DNA from: Neobacillus notoginsengisoli
GTDB lineage: Bacteria; Bacillota; Bacilli; Bacillales; Cytobacillaceae
DNA length: 64,000 nt
Direction of reading: 5' to 3'
Assembly: GCF_003515685.1 (NCBI RefSeq)
Contig: NZ_QWEG01000003.1
Coordinates: 248,001 to 312,000, forward strand
How positions within the stretch are numbered: the stretch's first letter is position 1; the number at the start of each line of letters is the position of its first letter. The translations under genes and the position numbers were made by a program. Below are positions 35,521 through 44,191 of this stretch, one piece after another. The notes beneath the pieces were generated by a model. That model saw only the letters and a list, made by a program, of their open reading frames with translations. It was not told the origin of the DNA and did not search any database.

Positions 35521-36150
35521 TCATTGCCCGAGGATTTCCAAATAAGCTTTTGTGATGGTGGTTTTCGTTATCCTGCCAAGAACTGCATATGTATGGGTTC
35601 CTTTATCGATTTCCTTTACAACAGGCAGGGAGTCAACTTGAAAATCAATCATTTTCTTTGCAGCATCCAGTAATGTTTCCCCTTGCTCTATCATCACGAT
35701 ATTCGGCATCCGGGTCATGATAATGCTGATTGGCAGTTCTTCGTGGTTTTTATTGCCAAGAGTGGCTCTAAGCAGATCCTTTCGAGAAATGACTCCTGCA
35801 AGGTGCCCGTTCTCGTCCACGGCATAGATAGTCCCGACATCCTCAAGGAAGAGTTGGACGATCGCATCGTATACTGTAGCTGACTTCTGAATCACGATTG
35901 GGTGGGCTTTATATTCTGATACCTTTTGCCTGGCAGCCTGGACGGACTGGAAAGAGGTCCGCATGTCTTTATTAATGAAATAGCCTACCCTTGGTCTCGC
36001 TTCAAGATTTCCCGCCATCGTTAAAATAGCTAAATCCGGCCTTAAGGCCGCCCTAGATAACGAAAGTTGTTCGGCAATCCTTTTACCGGTAATCGGGCCG
36101 GACTTCCTGACGATTTCCATAATTGCCTCCTGCCGTTTTGACAGTTTAAT
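35521..36150 (-). CDS. ccpN: CcpN/YqzB-type transcriptional repressor with CBS domains
   Basis: 209 aa. An N-terminal winged helix (KRQEAIMEIVRKSGPITGKR, LSLSRAALRPDLAIL) is followed by two CBS domains (about residues 75-205) that bind adenine nucleotides in B. subtilis CcpN, the repressor of gapB and pckA under glycolytic conditions. The start is uncertain: an ATT at 36148-36150 lies 6 bases after GGAGGTG; a GTG at 36157-36159 aligns with the B. subtilis start but lies inside that site; an ATG at 36172-36174 has no site. Confidence 0.88.
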   Translation of the reverse strand: MKLSKRQEAIMEIVRKSGPITGKRIAEQLSLSRAALRPDLAILTMAGNLEARPRVGYFINKDMRTSFQSVQAARQKVSEYKAHPIVIQKSATVYDAIVQLFLEDVGTIYAVDENGHLAGVISRKDLLRATLGNKNHEELPISIIMTRMPNIVMIEQGETLLDAAKKMIDFQVDSLPVVKEIDKGTHTYAVLGRITKTTITKAYLEILGQ

Positions 36151-36306
36151 TGAGCACACCTCCTCGTATTTCATGCAATTAGGATATACTTTAAAGTAAA
36201 ACAACCTAATGTGTTACTATTTTTCTTAATTAGTATATTACATTAAGCCGAAAAAGGGAATAATAACGTGTATTAATTTTGTGGCAAAATCGTTAACAAG
36301 TTCTTC

Positions 36307-37713
36307 TTAGTCGGAAAACAAATCGAGAGAAAGCTGTTCATTTTTAGCTGCTGCGTTATTTCTCACTCTATTCGCATCTTCGTGACTATTAGTTTTTTTC
36401 GATTGATGAATAAGCGATTTATATAATTTTTCAGGATTGATTACCGGAGCGGGGTAATCCAATCGGAAAAAGCCTGGAAAAAGCCAGGGTTCATGCACAT
36501 ACTTACCAGGCAAGCCGGCCAATTCAGGTATATACCTTTTAATAAATGAACCGTCTTTATCCATTCTCTTGCCCGCTCTAACAATATGAAAATAGTTCGA
36601 GTTTTTTTCTAAAGATGCACATTCTTCAATCTCGAATTCATGAATCGAAGGGTCATAATCAAGCAGTAACGAACCGAGTAGAGAGGAAACAATATCTTTA
36701 TTGAGACCAAGTCCGTTCGAGGCAAAAAAAGCGACAGTTTTCCGAAGAGCATATGGCAGCCAGCCTGTTTTCGTTAGGAAAATCATGGATGCATCAATGA
36801 TTGGAATGCCAGTTTTGCCTGATTCCAAGGCTTCCTCTGCCCATTTCCCTTCCTTCGTTTCTTGCCTAGCTAACGACGAAATAACTGGTGTAGCTCCGAG
36901 GCTCGTTTCTGTAAAAAGAAACCGTTTAAATAAGTTTCGCAAAAAATGATCTAACGCTTTTTTATTAGCGGCAGCAGGGTCTTCTTCCAGTAATTTTAGT
37001 GTCATTAAAACAACAGATTTTAGAGAAATATTCCCCCAGGCTAAATATGGAGACAGACGGCTTGAATAGAATGAGGCTTTTATCGGGCTTTTCTTTCCCG
37101 CTAAATAATTTACATGCCTGTCCACAAGAAAAGACTCCATCGTCTCGATTGCGTTTCCTTCACCTCCAGCCTGCCCAAACCGGATTGGTTCACCGCTTAG
37201 ATGAAAGAGTTCAAGTTTTCCGGTTGAGGAGAATAGCCATTCAGGGATTGTCTGCGCCATCTTTATTCGGACAGGTTGTAACTCTTCTAACATCGCAATT
37301 TTTTCAAGCCATTTTCTAAATGTGTATGTACTGTTTTCTTCAATTTCAATTGAAGGAAACACCTTGTAAGAAAAATCGTTTTGCTTTATCCAATTAAAAA
37401 AAGCAGGTCGATGAAATCCTTTCCCGCCGTAAAAAAACAAATGAACGTGACCTCGTTCCTCCATTATTTTTGAAAACACATCCTCTGCTTCACCAATGGC
37501 AATATACAGTGTTCCGCCGAGCGCGGTTAATCGTTCAGCCAAATCAATAAGGCTTTCCATCACAAAGTCATAATGCCTTTCTGATAAATTCCCTCCATCC
37601 CAAAAGGAAGGCTCAAAAATATATAATGGTAAAACGTCTCCATATTTTGCTGCTTCATAGAGAGGTAAATGATCAATAGTCCTTATATCCCTCGTGAACC
37701 AGACGATATTCAT
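36307..37713 (-). CDS. Divergent cryptochrome/photolyase family protein
   Basis: 468 aa from the ATG at 37711-37713 (GGGGGT upstream). The N-terminal antenna domain starts MNIVWFTRDIRTIDHLPL, and the FAD region has RLSPYLAWGNIS and GKTGIPIIDASMIFLTKTGW. The usual W-rich block of class I photolyases after the Asp/Asn flavin residues is altered to LDYDPSIHEFEIEE, so the flavin environment differs from textbook enzymes. It could be a CPD or (6-4) photolyase or a photoreceptor; repair activity is inferred from the family. Monocistronic; the C-terminal 30 residues are low-complexity. Confidence 0.8.
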   Translation of the reverse strand: MNIVWFTRDIRTIDHLPLYEAAKYGDVLPLYIFEPSFWDGGNLSERHYDFVMESLIDLAERLTALGGTLYIAIGEAEDVFSKIMEERGHVHLFFYGGKGFHRPAFFNWIKQNDFSYKVFPSIEIEENSTYTFRKWLEKIAMLEELQPVRIKMAQTIPEWLFSSTGKLELFHLSGEPIRFGQAGGEGNAIETMESFLVDRHVNYLAGKKSPIKASFYSSRLSPYLAWGNISLKSVVLMTLKLLEEDPAAANKKALDHFLRNLFKRFLFTETSLGATPVISSLARQETKEGKWAEEALESGKTGIPIIDASMIFLTKTGWLPYALRKTVAFFASNGLGLNKDIVSSLLGSLLLDYDPSIHEFEIEECASLEKNSNYFHIVRAGKRMDKDGSFIKRYIPELAGLPGKYVHEPWLFPGFFRLDYPAPVINPEKLYKSLIHQSKKTNSHEDANRVRNNAAAKNEQLSLDLFSD

Positions 37714-37900
37714 CTGTATTAACCCCCGTACTCTTAATACTTTCTTTTTACCATACCCGGCTTTGTTGTTGCTACACAAAACATTATAAAGATTCAGTTT
37801 TTTCCATCGTAAAGTTCCCTAATTTTTCACTAGTATTGCTAAGCATTGAATAATAGACTAGGACAGGAGGTTGACTATAAAACATCGAGGTGTGAAAGTT

Positions 37901-38719
37901 GTGCGGAAAACTATGTTTCAACTCATGGCCATCACTTTCTTTACTGCGGGGATGGCACTAGCTTTAAATACATTTCTCATTCCTCACCAAGTGCTGACCG
38001 GAGGGGTGGCGGGGATTGCGATTATCATTAATCATTTCATTCCGCTTAGCACGGGTTGGGTCATTCTAATGATCAATATTCCACTATTTGTGCTTGGCTA
38101 TTTTCATCTAGGCAAAAAATTTCTTGTTTATACTATTTATTCAGTTGTATTGTTATCAATATTAATGAAGGTTTTTCCTGTCAATGCATTCAGCAGTGAT
38201 TTATTGCTGTCCAGCATATTTGGAGGAGTCCTTTTCGGGACCAGTATAGGTGGATTAATCAGGTTTGGAGGGTCTGCCGGAGGGATTGACATTATTAGCC
38301 TTATTCTTGCAAAGAAAAAGGATTTGCCGGTCGGGGTCCTAATCACATGGATTAATTTGTTCGTTGTCCTTGCCTCTGCACTTGCTTTCGGTGCTGATAA
38401 AACGATCTATACATTATTTGCAATTTTTGCATCGGGACGTGCCGTTGATACAATCCACACGAGCCATACAAAACTGGCTGTGACGATTGTAACAGGCAAG
38501 TGGAAAGAATTAAACGAAGCATTAATAAGCCTTCACCAGCGGGGGATAACAATGACCGATGCAGAAGGCGGATATACGCTCGAACCTAAAAAAGTCCTAA
38601 CGACAGTTATAACAAAGTACGAATTATCAGAAACGAAAGAAACAATCAAGAAAACAGACCCAGACGCATTTGTCCACATAACAAAAGCAATTGAAGTAAT
38701 GGGCCGTTTCAGGCGTTAG
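37901..38719 (+). CDS. YitT family membrane protein (DUF161 plus DUF2179)
   Basis: 272 aa from a GTG at 37901, with GAGGTG 8 bases upstream; the TTG at 37871 directly abuts AGGAGG and is less likely. Five to six transmembrane helices, including LIPHQVLTGGVAGIAIIINH and FGGSAGGIDIISLILAKKK, are followed by a cytoplasmic DUF2179 domain (about residues 200-272). The family is common in Firmicutes and its function is unknown. A long inverted repeat overlaps the stop codon. Confidence 0.85.
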   Translation: MRKTMFQLMAITFFTAGMALALNTFLIPHQVLTGGVAGIAIIINHFIPLSTGWVILMINIPLFVLGYFHLGKKFLVYTIYSVVLLSILMKVFPVNAFSSDLLLSSIFGGVLFGTSIGGLIRFGGSAGGIDIISLILAKKKDLPVGVLITWINLFVVLASALAFGADKTIYTLFAIFASGRAVDTIHTSHTKLAVTIVTGKWKELNEALISLHQRGITMTDAEGGYTLEPKKVLTTVITKYELSETKETIKKTDPDAFVHITKAIEVMGRFRR

Positions 38720-38746
38720 AAAATTATCACATCTAGCGCCTGAAAC
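38706..38746. terminator. Long inverted repeat at the 3' end of the YitT gene
   Basis: GTTTCAGGCGTTAG pairs with CTAGCGCCTGAAAC over 14 bp around a 13-base loop; the stop codon is in the first arm. There is no immediate T tract, so it may be a weak terminator or an mRNA 3'-stabilising hairpin. Confidence 0.5.
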
Positions 38747-38790
38747 TGATTGAATGTCATTTTTCTATTGTTTGAAGCGGCGGGCAAAAA

Positions 38791-39543
38791 TCATTTTAAT
38801 TCAAGAATGACCGGGCAATGATCACTGCCCATAATATAACAATCAATCTTTGCATCCATTAGCCTGCCCTCCAGCTTTTTCGAAACAAGGAAATAATCGA
38901 TGCGCCAGCCAATATTCCGCTCCCTGACCTGGCGCATATAGCTCCACCACGTATAAGCACCTTCGTGTTCAGGGTAAAAATAGCGATAACTGTCAATATA
39001 GCCGGCCTCGAGGAGCTCTGTCAGCTTTTGCCTTTCCTCATCTGTGAAACCAGAATTGCCAACATTCGATTTAGGATTTTTTAGATCAATCCAGGAATGT
39101 GCTACATTCAGGTCGCCGCAAAGAATAACTGGTTTCTTTTCCTCAAGGCTAAGCAGATGTTCCTTGATTTGCTCTTCCCATTCAAGCCTGTATTCCAGCC
39201 TTGCAAGATCGCGCTGGGAGTTTGGCGTATAAACATTCACAAGATAAAAATCGTCATATTCCAGAGTAATGATTCTTCCTTCTGGTTCATAGTCTGATTC
39301 TCCAAGGCCATACCTCACACTCAGCGGCTTCACTTTGGAAAATACCGCCGTACCAGAATATCCTTTCTTTTCGGCATAATTCCAATATTGATGATAGCCC
39401 TTTAGTTCCATCGTAATTTGGCCTTCCTGGCATTTTGTTTCCTGCAGACAAAATATATCCGCTTCAGCCCGATGAAAATAATCCAGGAACCCCTTATTTA
39501 CACAGGCACGGATTCCATTCACATTCCATGATATCAATTTCAT
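38791..39543 (-). CDS. exoA: Exodeoxyribonuclease III (AP endonuclease)
   Basis: 250 aa Mg2+-dependent enzyme of base-excision repair. Motifs: LISWNVNGIRA at the N-terminus, DIFCLQETKCQ with the metal-binding Glu, VYTPNSQRD, the catalytic GDLNVAH, and the C-terminal GSDHCPVILEL with the Asp-His pair. Length equals the family norm. It cleaves 5' to abasic sites and removes 3' blocking groups. Confidence 0.96.
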   Translation of the reverse strand: MKLISWNVNGIRACVNKGFLDYFHRAEADIFCLQETKCQEGQITMELKGYHQYWNYAEKKGYSGTAVFSKVKPLSVRYGLGESDYEPEGRIITLEYDDFYLVNVYTPNSQRDLARLEYRLEWEEQIKEHLLSLEEKKPVILCGDLNVAHSWIDLKNPKSNVGNSGFTDEERQKLTELLEAGYIDSYRYFYPEHEGAYTWWSYMRQVRERNIGWRIDYFLVSKKLEGRLMDAKIDCYIMGSDHCPVILELK

Positions 39544-39562
39544 GCAACCATCTCCCCCTAAT

Positions 39563-39604
39563 CAAAAAAGAGAGGCTGAGCCGGTTAAATGGCCGGCTGC
39601 AGCC
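39563..39604 (-). terminator. Intrinsic terminator of ppiB
   Basis: Minus strand GGCTGCAGCCGG pairs with CCGGCTCAGCC (one bulge), followed by TCTCTTTTTTG, just beyond the ppiB stop. Confidence 0.85.
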
Positions 39605-39614
39605 CCTGTCTGTT

Positions 39615-40052
39615 TTACTCTTCAAAAACTTCGACTTTTTGCATAACGTCGCCGTTTCTCATATTTCTCGCAGTTTCGAGCCCGGAAGTCACTTTACCGA
39701 AAACTGTATGGACTCCGTCAAGGTGTGGCTGAGGTTCATGGACGATGAAGAACTGGCTTCCGCCTGTGTCCTTGCCTGCGTGCGCCATTGATAATGATCC
39801 CGCTACATGCTTGTGGGGGTTTCCTTCGGTTTCACATTTAATCGTATAACCCGGACCACCAGTGCCTGTTCCATGAGGGCAGCCTCCCTGGCTAACAAAT
39901 CCTGGGATGACTCTGTGAAACGACAGCCCATTATAATAGCCTTTGTTTGCAAGAGTTTCAAAATTCTCAACTGTCCCCGGTGCTTCCTCGGGATATAATT
40001 CAAATTCGATTTTTTCACCATTCTCCATTGTGATAACGCCTTTTTTTGCCAT
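39615..40052 (-). CDS. ppiB: Peptidyl-prolyl cis-trans isomerase, cyclophilin type
   Basis: 145 aa single-domain cytosolic cyclophilin. Active-site segments: [15 protein letters not shown] with the catalytic Arg, [19 protein letters not shown], and [14 protein letters not shown]. It catalyses proline isomerisation during folding. AAGGAG precedes the ATG. Monocistronic with a strong terminator. Confidence 0.96.
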   Translation of the reverse strand: MAKKGVITMENGEKIEFELYPEEAPGTVENFETLANKGYYNGLSFHRVIPGFVSQGGCPHGTGTGGPGYTIKCETEGNPHKHVAGSLSMAHAGKDTGGSQFFIVHEPQPHLDGVHTVFGKVTSGLETARNMRNGDVMQKVEVFEE

Positions 40053-40144
40053 AAAAACAACTCCTTATCTTAGATAACCATTATGATACCACTTCTTTTT
40101 CTAAGAATGAAATATAATGCCATCATTATAGGTGGATTAGCCGA

Positions 40145-40174
40145 TTGATTTCAAAAGAATGGCCGTGTTAAAAT
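40145..40174 (+). promoter_or_regulatory. Putative sigma-A promoter of a small RNA
   Basis: TTGATT (40145-40150), 18-bp spacer, TAAAAT (40169-40174). No open reading frame with a ribosome site follows, but a structured stretch and a terminator do. Confidence 0.5.
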
Positions 40175-40180
40175 GAGATT

Positions 40181-40264
40181 GCCTCTTCCGAAATCGCTTG
40201 TTGCGGGACACTTAACCAGTTCGGACGGAAGGGGCAGGCGCTCTTTCGGGGGCGCCTTTATTTA
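40181..40264 (+). ncRNA. Candidate small RNA, about 84 nt
   Basis: From the predicted start near 40181, TTGCCTCTTCCG can pair with CGGAAGGGGCAG to form a long G-U-tolerant helix around about 35 bases; a terminal hairpin AGGCGC/GCGCCT (40236-40257) is followed by TTATTTATG. The 3' end overlaps the mug stop codon on the opposite strand. A search for the SRP tetraloop core and for common Bacillus sRNA C-rich motifs found nothing convincing, so no family is given. Confidence 0.4.
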
Positions 40265-40773
40265 TGTTCTTTTAACCTTTCCGCCAATCCCGGCAATTCA
40301 CTGTAAATCCTGACGATCTCGTCCATTTTTATTCTGACGAGTCCGCTTGAAGATGGGGCCACGAAGTCGGTTGTTCCCGGTACAGTCTGATTACTCTGTG
40401 CTCCCCAGGGGACGTCTTTTTGCAAACTGTACTGTTGATACACTCCCTTTCCTACAAAACAGGCAATCAATGGCCTGTACATCTTTATTTTCTCTTTCAA
40501 AATCTCCCTGCCAACCCTATATTCTTCCTTTGTAATTTCATCGGCTGCTTTCGTTGGCCTGGCTACGATATTGGTTAAGCCAAGTCCAATTTCAGGCAGC
40601 AAATAATCTTCTTCTGACTTATACTTCCTCGGTGTAATCGAGGCCTCATGAAGGATTTTCCAGAATCGGTTGTTCGGGCTCGCAAAATGATGCCCTGTTT
40701 TCCCGGAAAGCAAGCTTGGATTAAAACCAATAAACAATATATCAAGATCGTGTCTTATATGGTCCCGAAGCAT
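40258..40773 (-). CDS. mug: G:T/U mismatch-specific DNA glycosylase (Mug/TDG family)
   Basis: 171 aa uracil-DNA glycosylase superfamily member. FIGFNPSLLSGKTGHHFASP is the Mug/TDG motif A with the catalytic Asn; the motif B region near PGTTDFVAPSSSGLVR replaces the usual NPSG-type loop. It removes uracil or thymine from mismatches, leaving abasic sites that ExoA, encoded 0.7 kb away, can process. The ATG at 40771-40773 follows AAGGGTGAT. Confidence 0.85.
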   Translation of the reverse strand: MLRDHIRHDLDILFIGFNPSLLSGKTGHHFASPNNRFWKILHEASITPRKYKSEEDYLLPEIGLGLTNIVARPTKAADEITKEEYRVGREILKEKIKMYRPLIACFVGKGVYQQYSLQKDVPWGAQSNQTVPGTTDFVAPSSSGLVRIKMDEIVRIYSELPGLAERLKEHK

Positions 40774-40820
40774 ATGATCACCCTTTATCAATCGATAATA
40801 TTATTTTAACCTTGGTATGC

Positions 40821-40846
40821 AAAAAAGCCGCAAGAGCGGCTTTTGT
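40821..40846 (-). terminator. Intrinsic terminator
   Basis: AAAAAGCCGC/GCGGCTTTT hairpin with T tracts on both strands, between the 88-aa gene at 40849-41115 and mug. Confidence 0.8.
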
Positions 40847-40848
40847 TG

Positions 40849-41115
40849 TTACTGTTTTGTTTTGCTTCCGGAAGGCGGTTTTGTAAATAGTTCGGATGAA
40901 AACTCAGCCAACGCAGTGTTTTTCATCATGGAACTGGGGATAAAGCGCTCAGCCGCCTGCTGGATTTGCGGGAGAACATTTCGGTATCTCGTCCGCCTTA
41001 AACCCATCGCAGTCGCACTGACTCCAAGTCCAATCAAGGACGCCCAAAACATTCGTTTGTTTTGCCTGTTGTTCGCAATCCCTCTTAAAAGGGAAGCAAC
41101 CATTCGGAAATTCAT
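40849..41115 (-). CDS. Hypothetical 88-aa protein with one hydrophobic segment
   Basis: Starts at ATG 41113-41115 (AAGGTGTGG upstream). A basic N-terminus leads into a short hydrophobic stretch MFWASLIGLGVSATAMGL, then a basic helical part. Possibly a small membrane-associated protein of the DUF3918 kind, but this is uncertain. The frame stays open upstream to 41196 without a good ribosome site. Confidence 0.5.
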   Translation of the reverse strand: MNFRMVASLLRGIANNRQNKRMFWASLIGLGVSATAMGLRRTRYRNVLPQIQQAAERFIPSSMMKNTALAEFSSELFTKPPSGSKTKQ

Positions 41116-41288
41116 TTGCAGCCACACCTTCCCTACATGAATATTGGAATCCGCAAAAGGCCTTCCGTTATTTAGTATCCTAATCATAAGCAGCATAGAT
41201 ACGAACGCATTCCAGCCAATTTTGGAAGATTTGGCTTACAAAAACCAGACCATTACTTAAAAAACATGCAGCACACCGTTAACATATT

Positions 41289-41480
41289 CTACGACCGTTG
41301 TCTGCTTTTCTGTTTTTCCATTATTTCATGCGACTTTTCGATTATATCGGATAGAACGTCACCTTTATAAATCCTTCCTACTTTCACGTTTTCCTGATAG
41401 TAAGCAACAATCTCATCTAACTTCTGATACGTTTCCTTTGTGATCCTTACATTGAGCTGGACTCGTTGATTACTCATCAT
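41289..41480 (-). CDS. Small ribbon-helix-helix-like protein, 63 aa
   Basis: RVQLNVRITKETYQKLDEIV has the strand-helix pattern of Arc/CopG/MetJ ribbon-helix-helix DNA-binding proteins, followed by a second helix (VLSDIIEKSHEIMEK). Such proteins bind DNA as dimers. The ATG follows GGAAGGGG. There is no toxin partner next to it, so it is more likely a stand-alone regulator than an antitoxin. Confidence 0.65.
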   Translation of the reverse strand: MMSNQRVQLNVRITKETYQKLDEIVAYYQENVKVGRIYKGDVLSDIIEKSHEIMEKQKSRQRS

Positions 41481-41601
41481 AATCCCCTTCCATATACTTC
41501 TTAGCAGTTGCTAGCACTTTACTATCTTTGACCTATCAACCGCTAACTCCCTGTTAAGACTACTTTACACTATTTTTATGCAAGTGGATAGTCATTAACA
41601 A

Positions 41602-41630
41602 AGTAAAAAGCGATACTGTATGTACCGCTC
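41602..41630 (-). terminator. Intrinsic terminator of the ssu operon
   Basis: Minus strand GCGGTA pairs with TATCGC (one G-U) and is followed by TTTTTACTTTG, 10-40 bases past the ssuB stop. Confidence 0.75.
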
Positions 41631-41639
41631 CCCAAAGTT

Positions 41640-42398
41640 TTATTTTCCAACAAGCCTCAACTCATTTTCGTTTCTTCGTTCCATAATCCGCTTCAATATA
41701 TCTTCTACATGGCACTGAAACGCTCTTTGGGAGCGCTGTCTTGGACGTGGCAGATCAATAACCCGGTCCATCACGATTTTCCCATTTTCAATTAATATCA
41801 CTCTGTCTGCAATCGCTACAGCCTCTTCGACATCATGAGTGACCAAAATGGAGGTGAATTTCTGCTCTTTCCATATTTCCTCTATCAAATCCTGCATTTC
41901 TAGACGCGTAAGAGCATCTAGAGCTCCAAGCGGTTCATCAAGAAGAAGAATATCCGGTTCGTGAATCAATGCCCTCGCAAGCGCAACCCGCTGCTTTTGC
42001 CCTCCTGAAAGCTTTGAGGGCCAATCCTGGCTCCTTTCCTCCAGTCCCACATTGCGAAGTGTATTGATTCCTTTTTGTTTCCAGTTTCCCTTTAAACCTG
42101 TTCCAACATTCTCCAGTACTGTTCTCCAAGGGAGAAGCCTCCCATCCTGGAACATAATTCTGGCATCTTTATTTAACCCGGTCATTTTTTTCCCTTTAAT
42201 AAATATTTCTCCACCTTCATTTGACTCAAGACCCGCTATCAGCCGAAGAAGTGTGCTCTTTCCACAGCCGCTCTTTCCAACAATTGAAATAAATTCACCT
42301 GGTGCCGCGGCAAGATCAATTCCATCCAAGACTGCTCTGTTTCCATATTTTTTTCGTATACCCTTCAAAAGGACATAGGGAGATGGTTCTGAATACAC
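41640..42398 (-). CDS. ssuB: Aliphatic sulfonate ABC transporter ATP-binding protein
   Basis: 252 aa from a GTG at 42396-42398, 6 bases after AGGGGTG. Walker A GKSGCGKSTLLRL, Q-loop MFQDGRLLPW, signature LSGGQKQRVALARAL, Walker B ILLLDEPLGALD and the H-loop THDVEEA are intact. The wording of the Q-loop region is typical of the nitrate/sulfonate/taurine subfamily (SsuB/TauB). It energises the SsuC permease. Confidence 0.9.
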   Translation of the reverse strand: MYSEPSPYVLLKGIRKKYGNRAVLDGIDLAAAPGEFISIVGKSGCGKSTLLRLIAGLESNEGGEIFIKGKKMTGLNKDARIMFQDGRLLPWRTVLENVGTGLKGNWKQKGINTLRNVGLEERSQDWPSKLSGGQKQRVALARALIHEPDILLLDEPLGALDALTRLEMQDLIEEIWKEQKFTSILVTHDVEEAVAIADRVILIENGKIVMDRVIDLPRPRQRSQRAFQCHVEDILKRIMERRNENELRLVGK

Positions 42399-42421
42399 GG
42401 TTAACACCCCTATCTGGTAGT

Positions 42422-43186
42422 TCAAGCATTCCATTTTAGCCACTTATCCTCCATCGCTCTTGCAATGACATCCGAGAGTTTGCCGAAAAGTGCATATAGG
42501 ACAATGCTTAGGACAATGACATCCATGGCAAAGAATTCTCTTGCATTCATGGCCATATACCCAATTCCCGAATGAGCGGATATCGTTTCAGCAACAATAA
42601 GCGTCAGCCACATAACCCCAAGCGAAAAACGCACTCCGACCAGAATTGAAGATAGGGCACCGGGAAAGATGATGGTAAAAAAGAGGGATGGGCCTTTTAA
42701 TCCATATGCCTTCCCCATTTCAATTAAGCCTTTATCGACTGATTTGATCCCATGATACGTATTTATATAAATCGGAAACAAAACCCCAATCGATACGAGA
42801 AATATTTTCGAGGTTTCATCAATACCGAACCAGAGGATAACAAGTGGAATCATGGCCAAATGCGGGATGGTCCTAAGCATTTGGATGGAAGTGTCAAATA
42901 TCAGCTCAGACAATTTAAAAATTCCATTCAATAACCCGAGGATAAACCCTATTGTGCCGCCAATTAAAAAACCCGCCACCGCCCTTCCGAGACTGACAGC
43001 TATATGTTCCACCAATTCACCGGTTTGCAGCAAATGAATACCTGCCGTAATGACATCAGTTGGTGCCGGAAGGATCCTTGAAGGGATCAGGCCAAGCGAG
43101 GAAAAAAATTGCCATAAAACCAATATCAGAGCTGGAAAAATCCAGGGAATGATATACCTTCCAAATTTGCTGAGGTGAGGCAGCAT
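42422..43186 (-). CDS. ssuC: Aliphatic sulfonate ABC transporter permease
   Basis: 254 aa with six predicted transmembrane helices. The EAA-type loop (EMGKAYGLKGPSLFFTIIFPG) that docks on the ATPase is near residue 160. It resembles SsuC/TauC permeases. The ATG lies 15 bp after the ssuA stop, with AGGAGGC upstream. Confidence 0.9.
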   Translation of the reverse strand: MLPHLSKFGRYIIPWIFPALILVLWQFFSSLGLIPSRILPAPTDVITAGIHLLQTGELVEHIAVSLGRAVAGFLIGGTIGFILGLLNGIFKLSELIFDTSIQMLRTIPHLAMIPLVILWFGIDETSKIFLVSIGVLFPIYINTYHGIKSVDKGLIEMGKAYGLKGPSLFFTIIFPGALSSILVGVRFSLGVMWLTLIVAETISAHSGIGYMAMNAREFFAMDVIVLSIVLYALFGKLSDVIARAMEDKWLKWNA

Positions 43187-43201
43187 AAGAATGCCTCCTT
43201 T

Positions 43202-44191
43202 TTAATTATTTAGGACTTCTTTAATATCAATTTTTTTAGGAATAATTTTCAAGTTGTAAAAAGTGTCGGCTATTTCTTGCTGCTCCTTGATAATTTGGCT
43301 GTTCATTTCATCCACCCCGTAAACACGCCGCTTTACTGCGATCTCAAGCGATTCCTTATCTATTTTTAATATTGGTGATAACAGATCAACGAGTTCTGTA
43401 TGATGGGTATTCGCCCACTCGGAGGAATTTTTAATTTCTTCAACAATATCTGCAATAATCTCTTTATGCTTTGCAAAATCCCTGCTGGCCAGAAAGAAAT
43501 CCCTGTCCGTCGTAAGCCCTTCCCCGTTAACGAGCATTCTTGCACCTGCATTCACTTCAGCTGATGAAGTAAAAGGATCCCAAACAACCCACGCATCAAT
43601 ATTTCCTTTTTCAAAAGCCACCCGGCCATCACCAGGAGCGAGAAAAGCGGGTGTAATATCAATATAGTTGATCCCTGCTTTTTCAAGTCCCTTAATCAGC
43701 AGATAATGGGAACTTGACCCTTTTGCAAATCCAACCTTCTTGCCTTTTAAATCACTGAGCGACTTGATCGGTGAATCTTTCTGAACCAAAATGGCACTTC
43801 CATTAAATTTTGGCTTTCCTGCAGCTATATACACAAAGGGGGCATCTGCTGCTTGAGCAAAAATGGGCGGAGAGTCTCCTGTACGGCCAAAATCAATGCT
43901 TCCGGCATTAAGGGCCTCCACGAGCGCCGGTCCTGCCTGAAACTCTCTCCATTCTACAGTGATACCTTTTTGGGCAAGCCGTTTTTCTAATGTTCCAAGT
44001 GATTTTAGAATGACAAGCGGACCATTTTTCTGGTACCCGATCCGGATCGTTTTAATAGCGGTGGTTTTTTTGTTTTCACCGTCAGCATTGTTTTTCTTAG
44101 CACCACTCTCCGCACAGCCTGACAAAAAGGTACCTGCAAGCAAAAAGGCCAACAGAAGAATCAAAAGTGACTGAACACGGCTACGTTTCAT
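43202..44191 (-). CDS. ssuA: Aliphatic sulfonate ABC transporter substrate-binding lipoprotein
   Basis: 329 aa. Signal peptide with lipobox LSGC near residue 26; the mature protein is a type II periplasmic-binding fold of the SsuA/NMT1 family (IRIGYQKNGPLVILK, GSIDFGRTGDSPPIF, FAKGSSSHYLL). It captures sulfonates outside the membrane. First gene of ssuACB, with GGGGGG before the ATG and a TATAAT at plus 44217-44222 as the likely -10 but no good -35. No ssuD monooxygenase is adjacent, so the desulfonating enzyme must be elsewhere or the substrate differs. Confidence 0.9.
   Translation of the reverse strand: MKRSRVQSLLILLLAFLLAGTFLSGCAESGAKKNNADGENKKTTAIKTIRIGYQKNGPLVILKSLGTLEKRLAQKGITVEWREFQAGPALVEALNAGSIDFGRTGDSPPIFAQAADAPFVYIAAGKPKFNGSAILVQKDSPIKSLSDLKGKKVGFAKGSSSHYLLIKGLEKAGINYIDITPAFLAPGDGRVAFEKGNIDAWVVWDPFTSSAEVNAGARMLVNGEGLTTDRDFFLASRDFAKHKEIIADIVEEIKNSSEWANTHHTELVDLLSPILKIDKESLEIAVKRRVYGVDEMNSQIIKEQQEIADTFYNLKIIPKKIDIKEVLNN

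Noticed and set aside
40181-40264. Small SRP RNA
   Set aside because: The GGAAG-type sequence is present, but the GGTCAGG...GGAAGCAGC core and tetraloop arrangement of SRP RNA domain IV are not.
41289-41480. Ribbon-helix-helix protein as an antitoxin of a type II module
   Set aside because: There is no adjacent toxin-sized gene on the same strand; neighbours are a separate small protein and the ssu operon with its own terminator.
42422-44191. Assignment of the ABC importer to taurine or nitrate instead of sulfonates
   Set aside because: The binding protein and ATPase resemble the SsuA/SsuB subfamily more closely, although the lack of ssuD leaves some doubt about the substrate.
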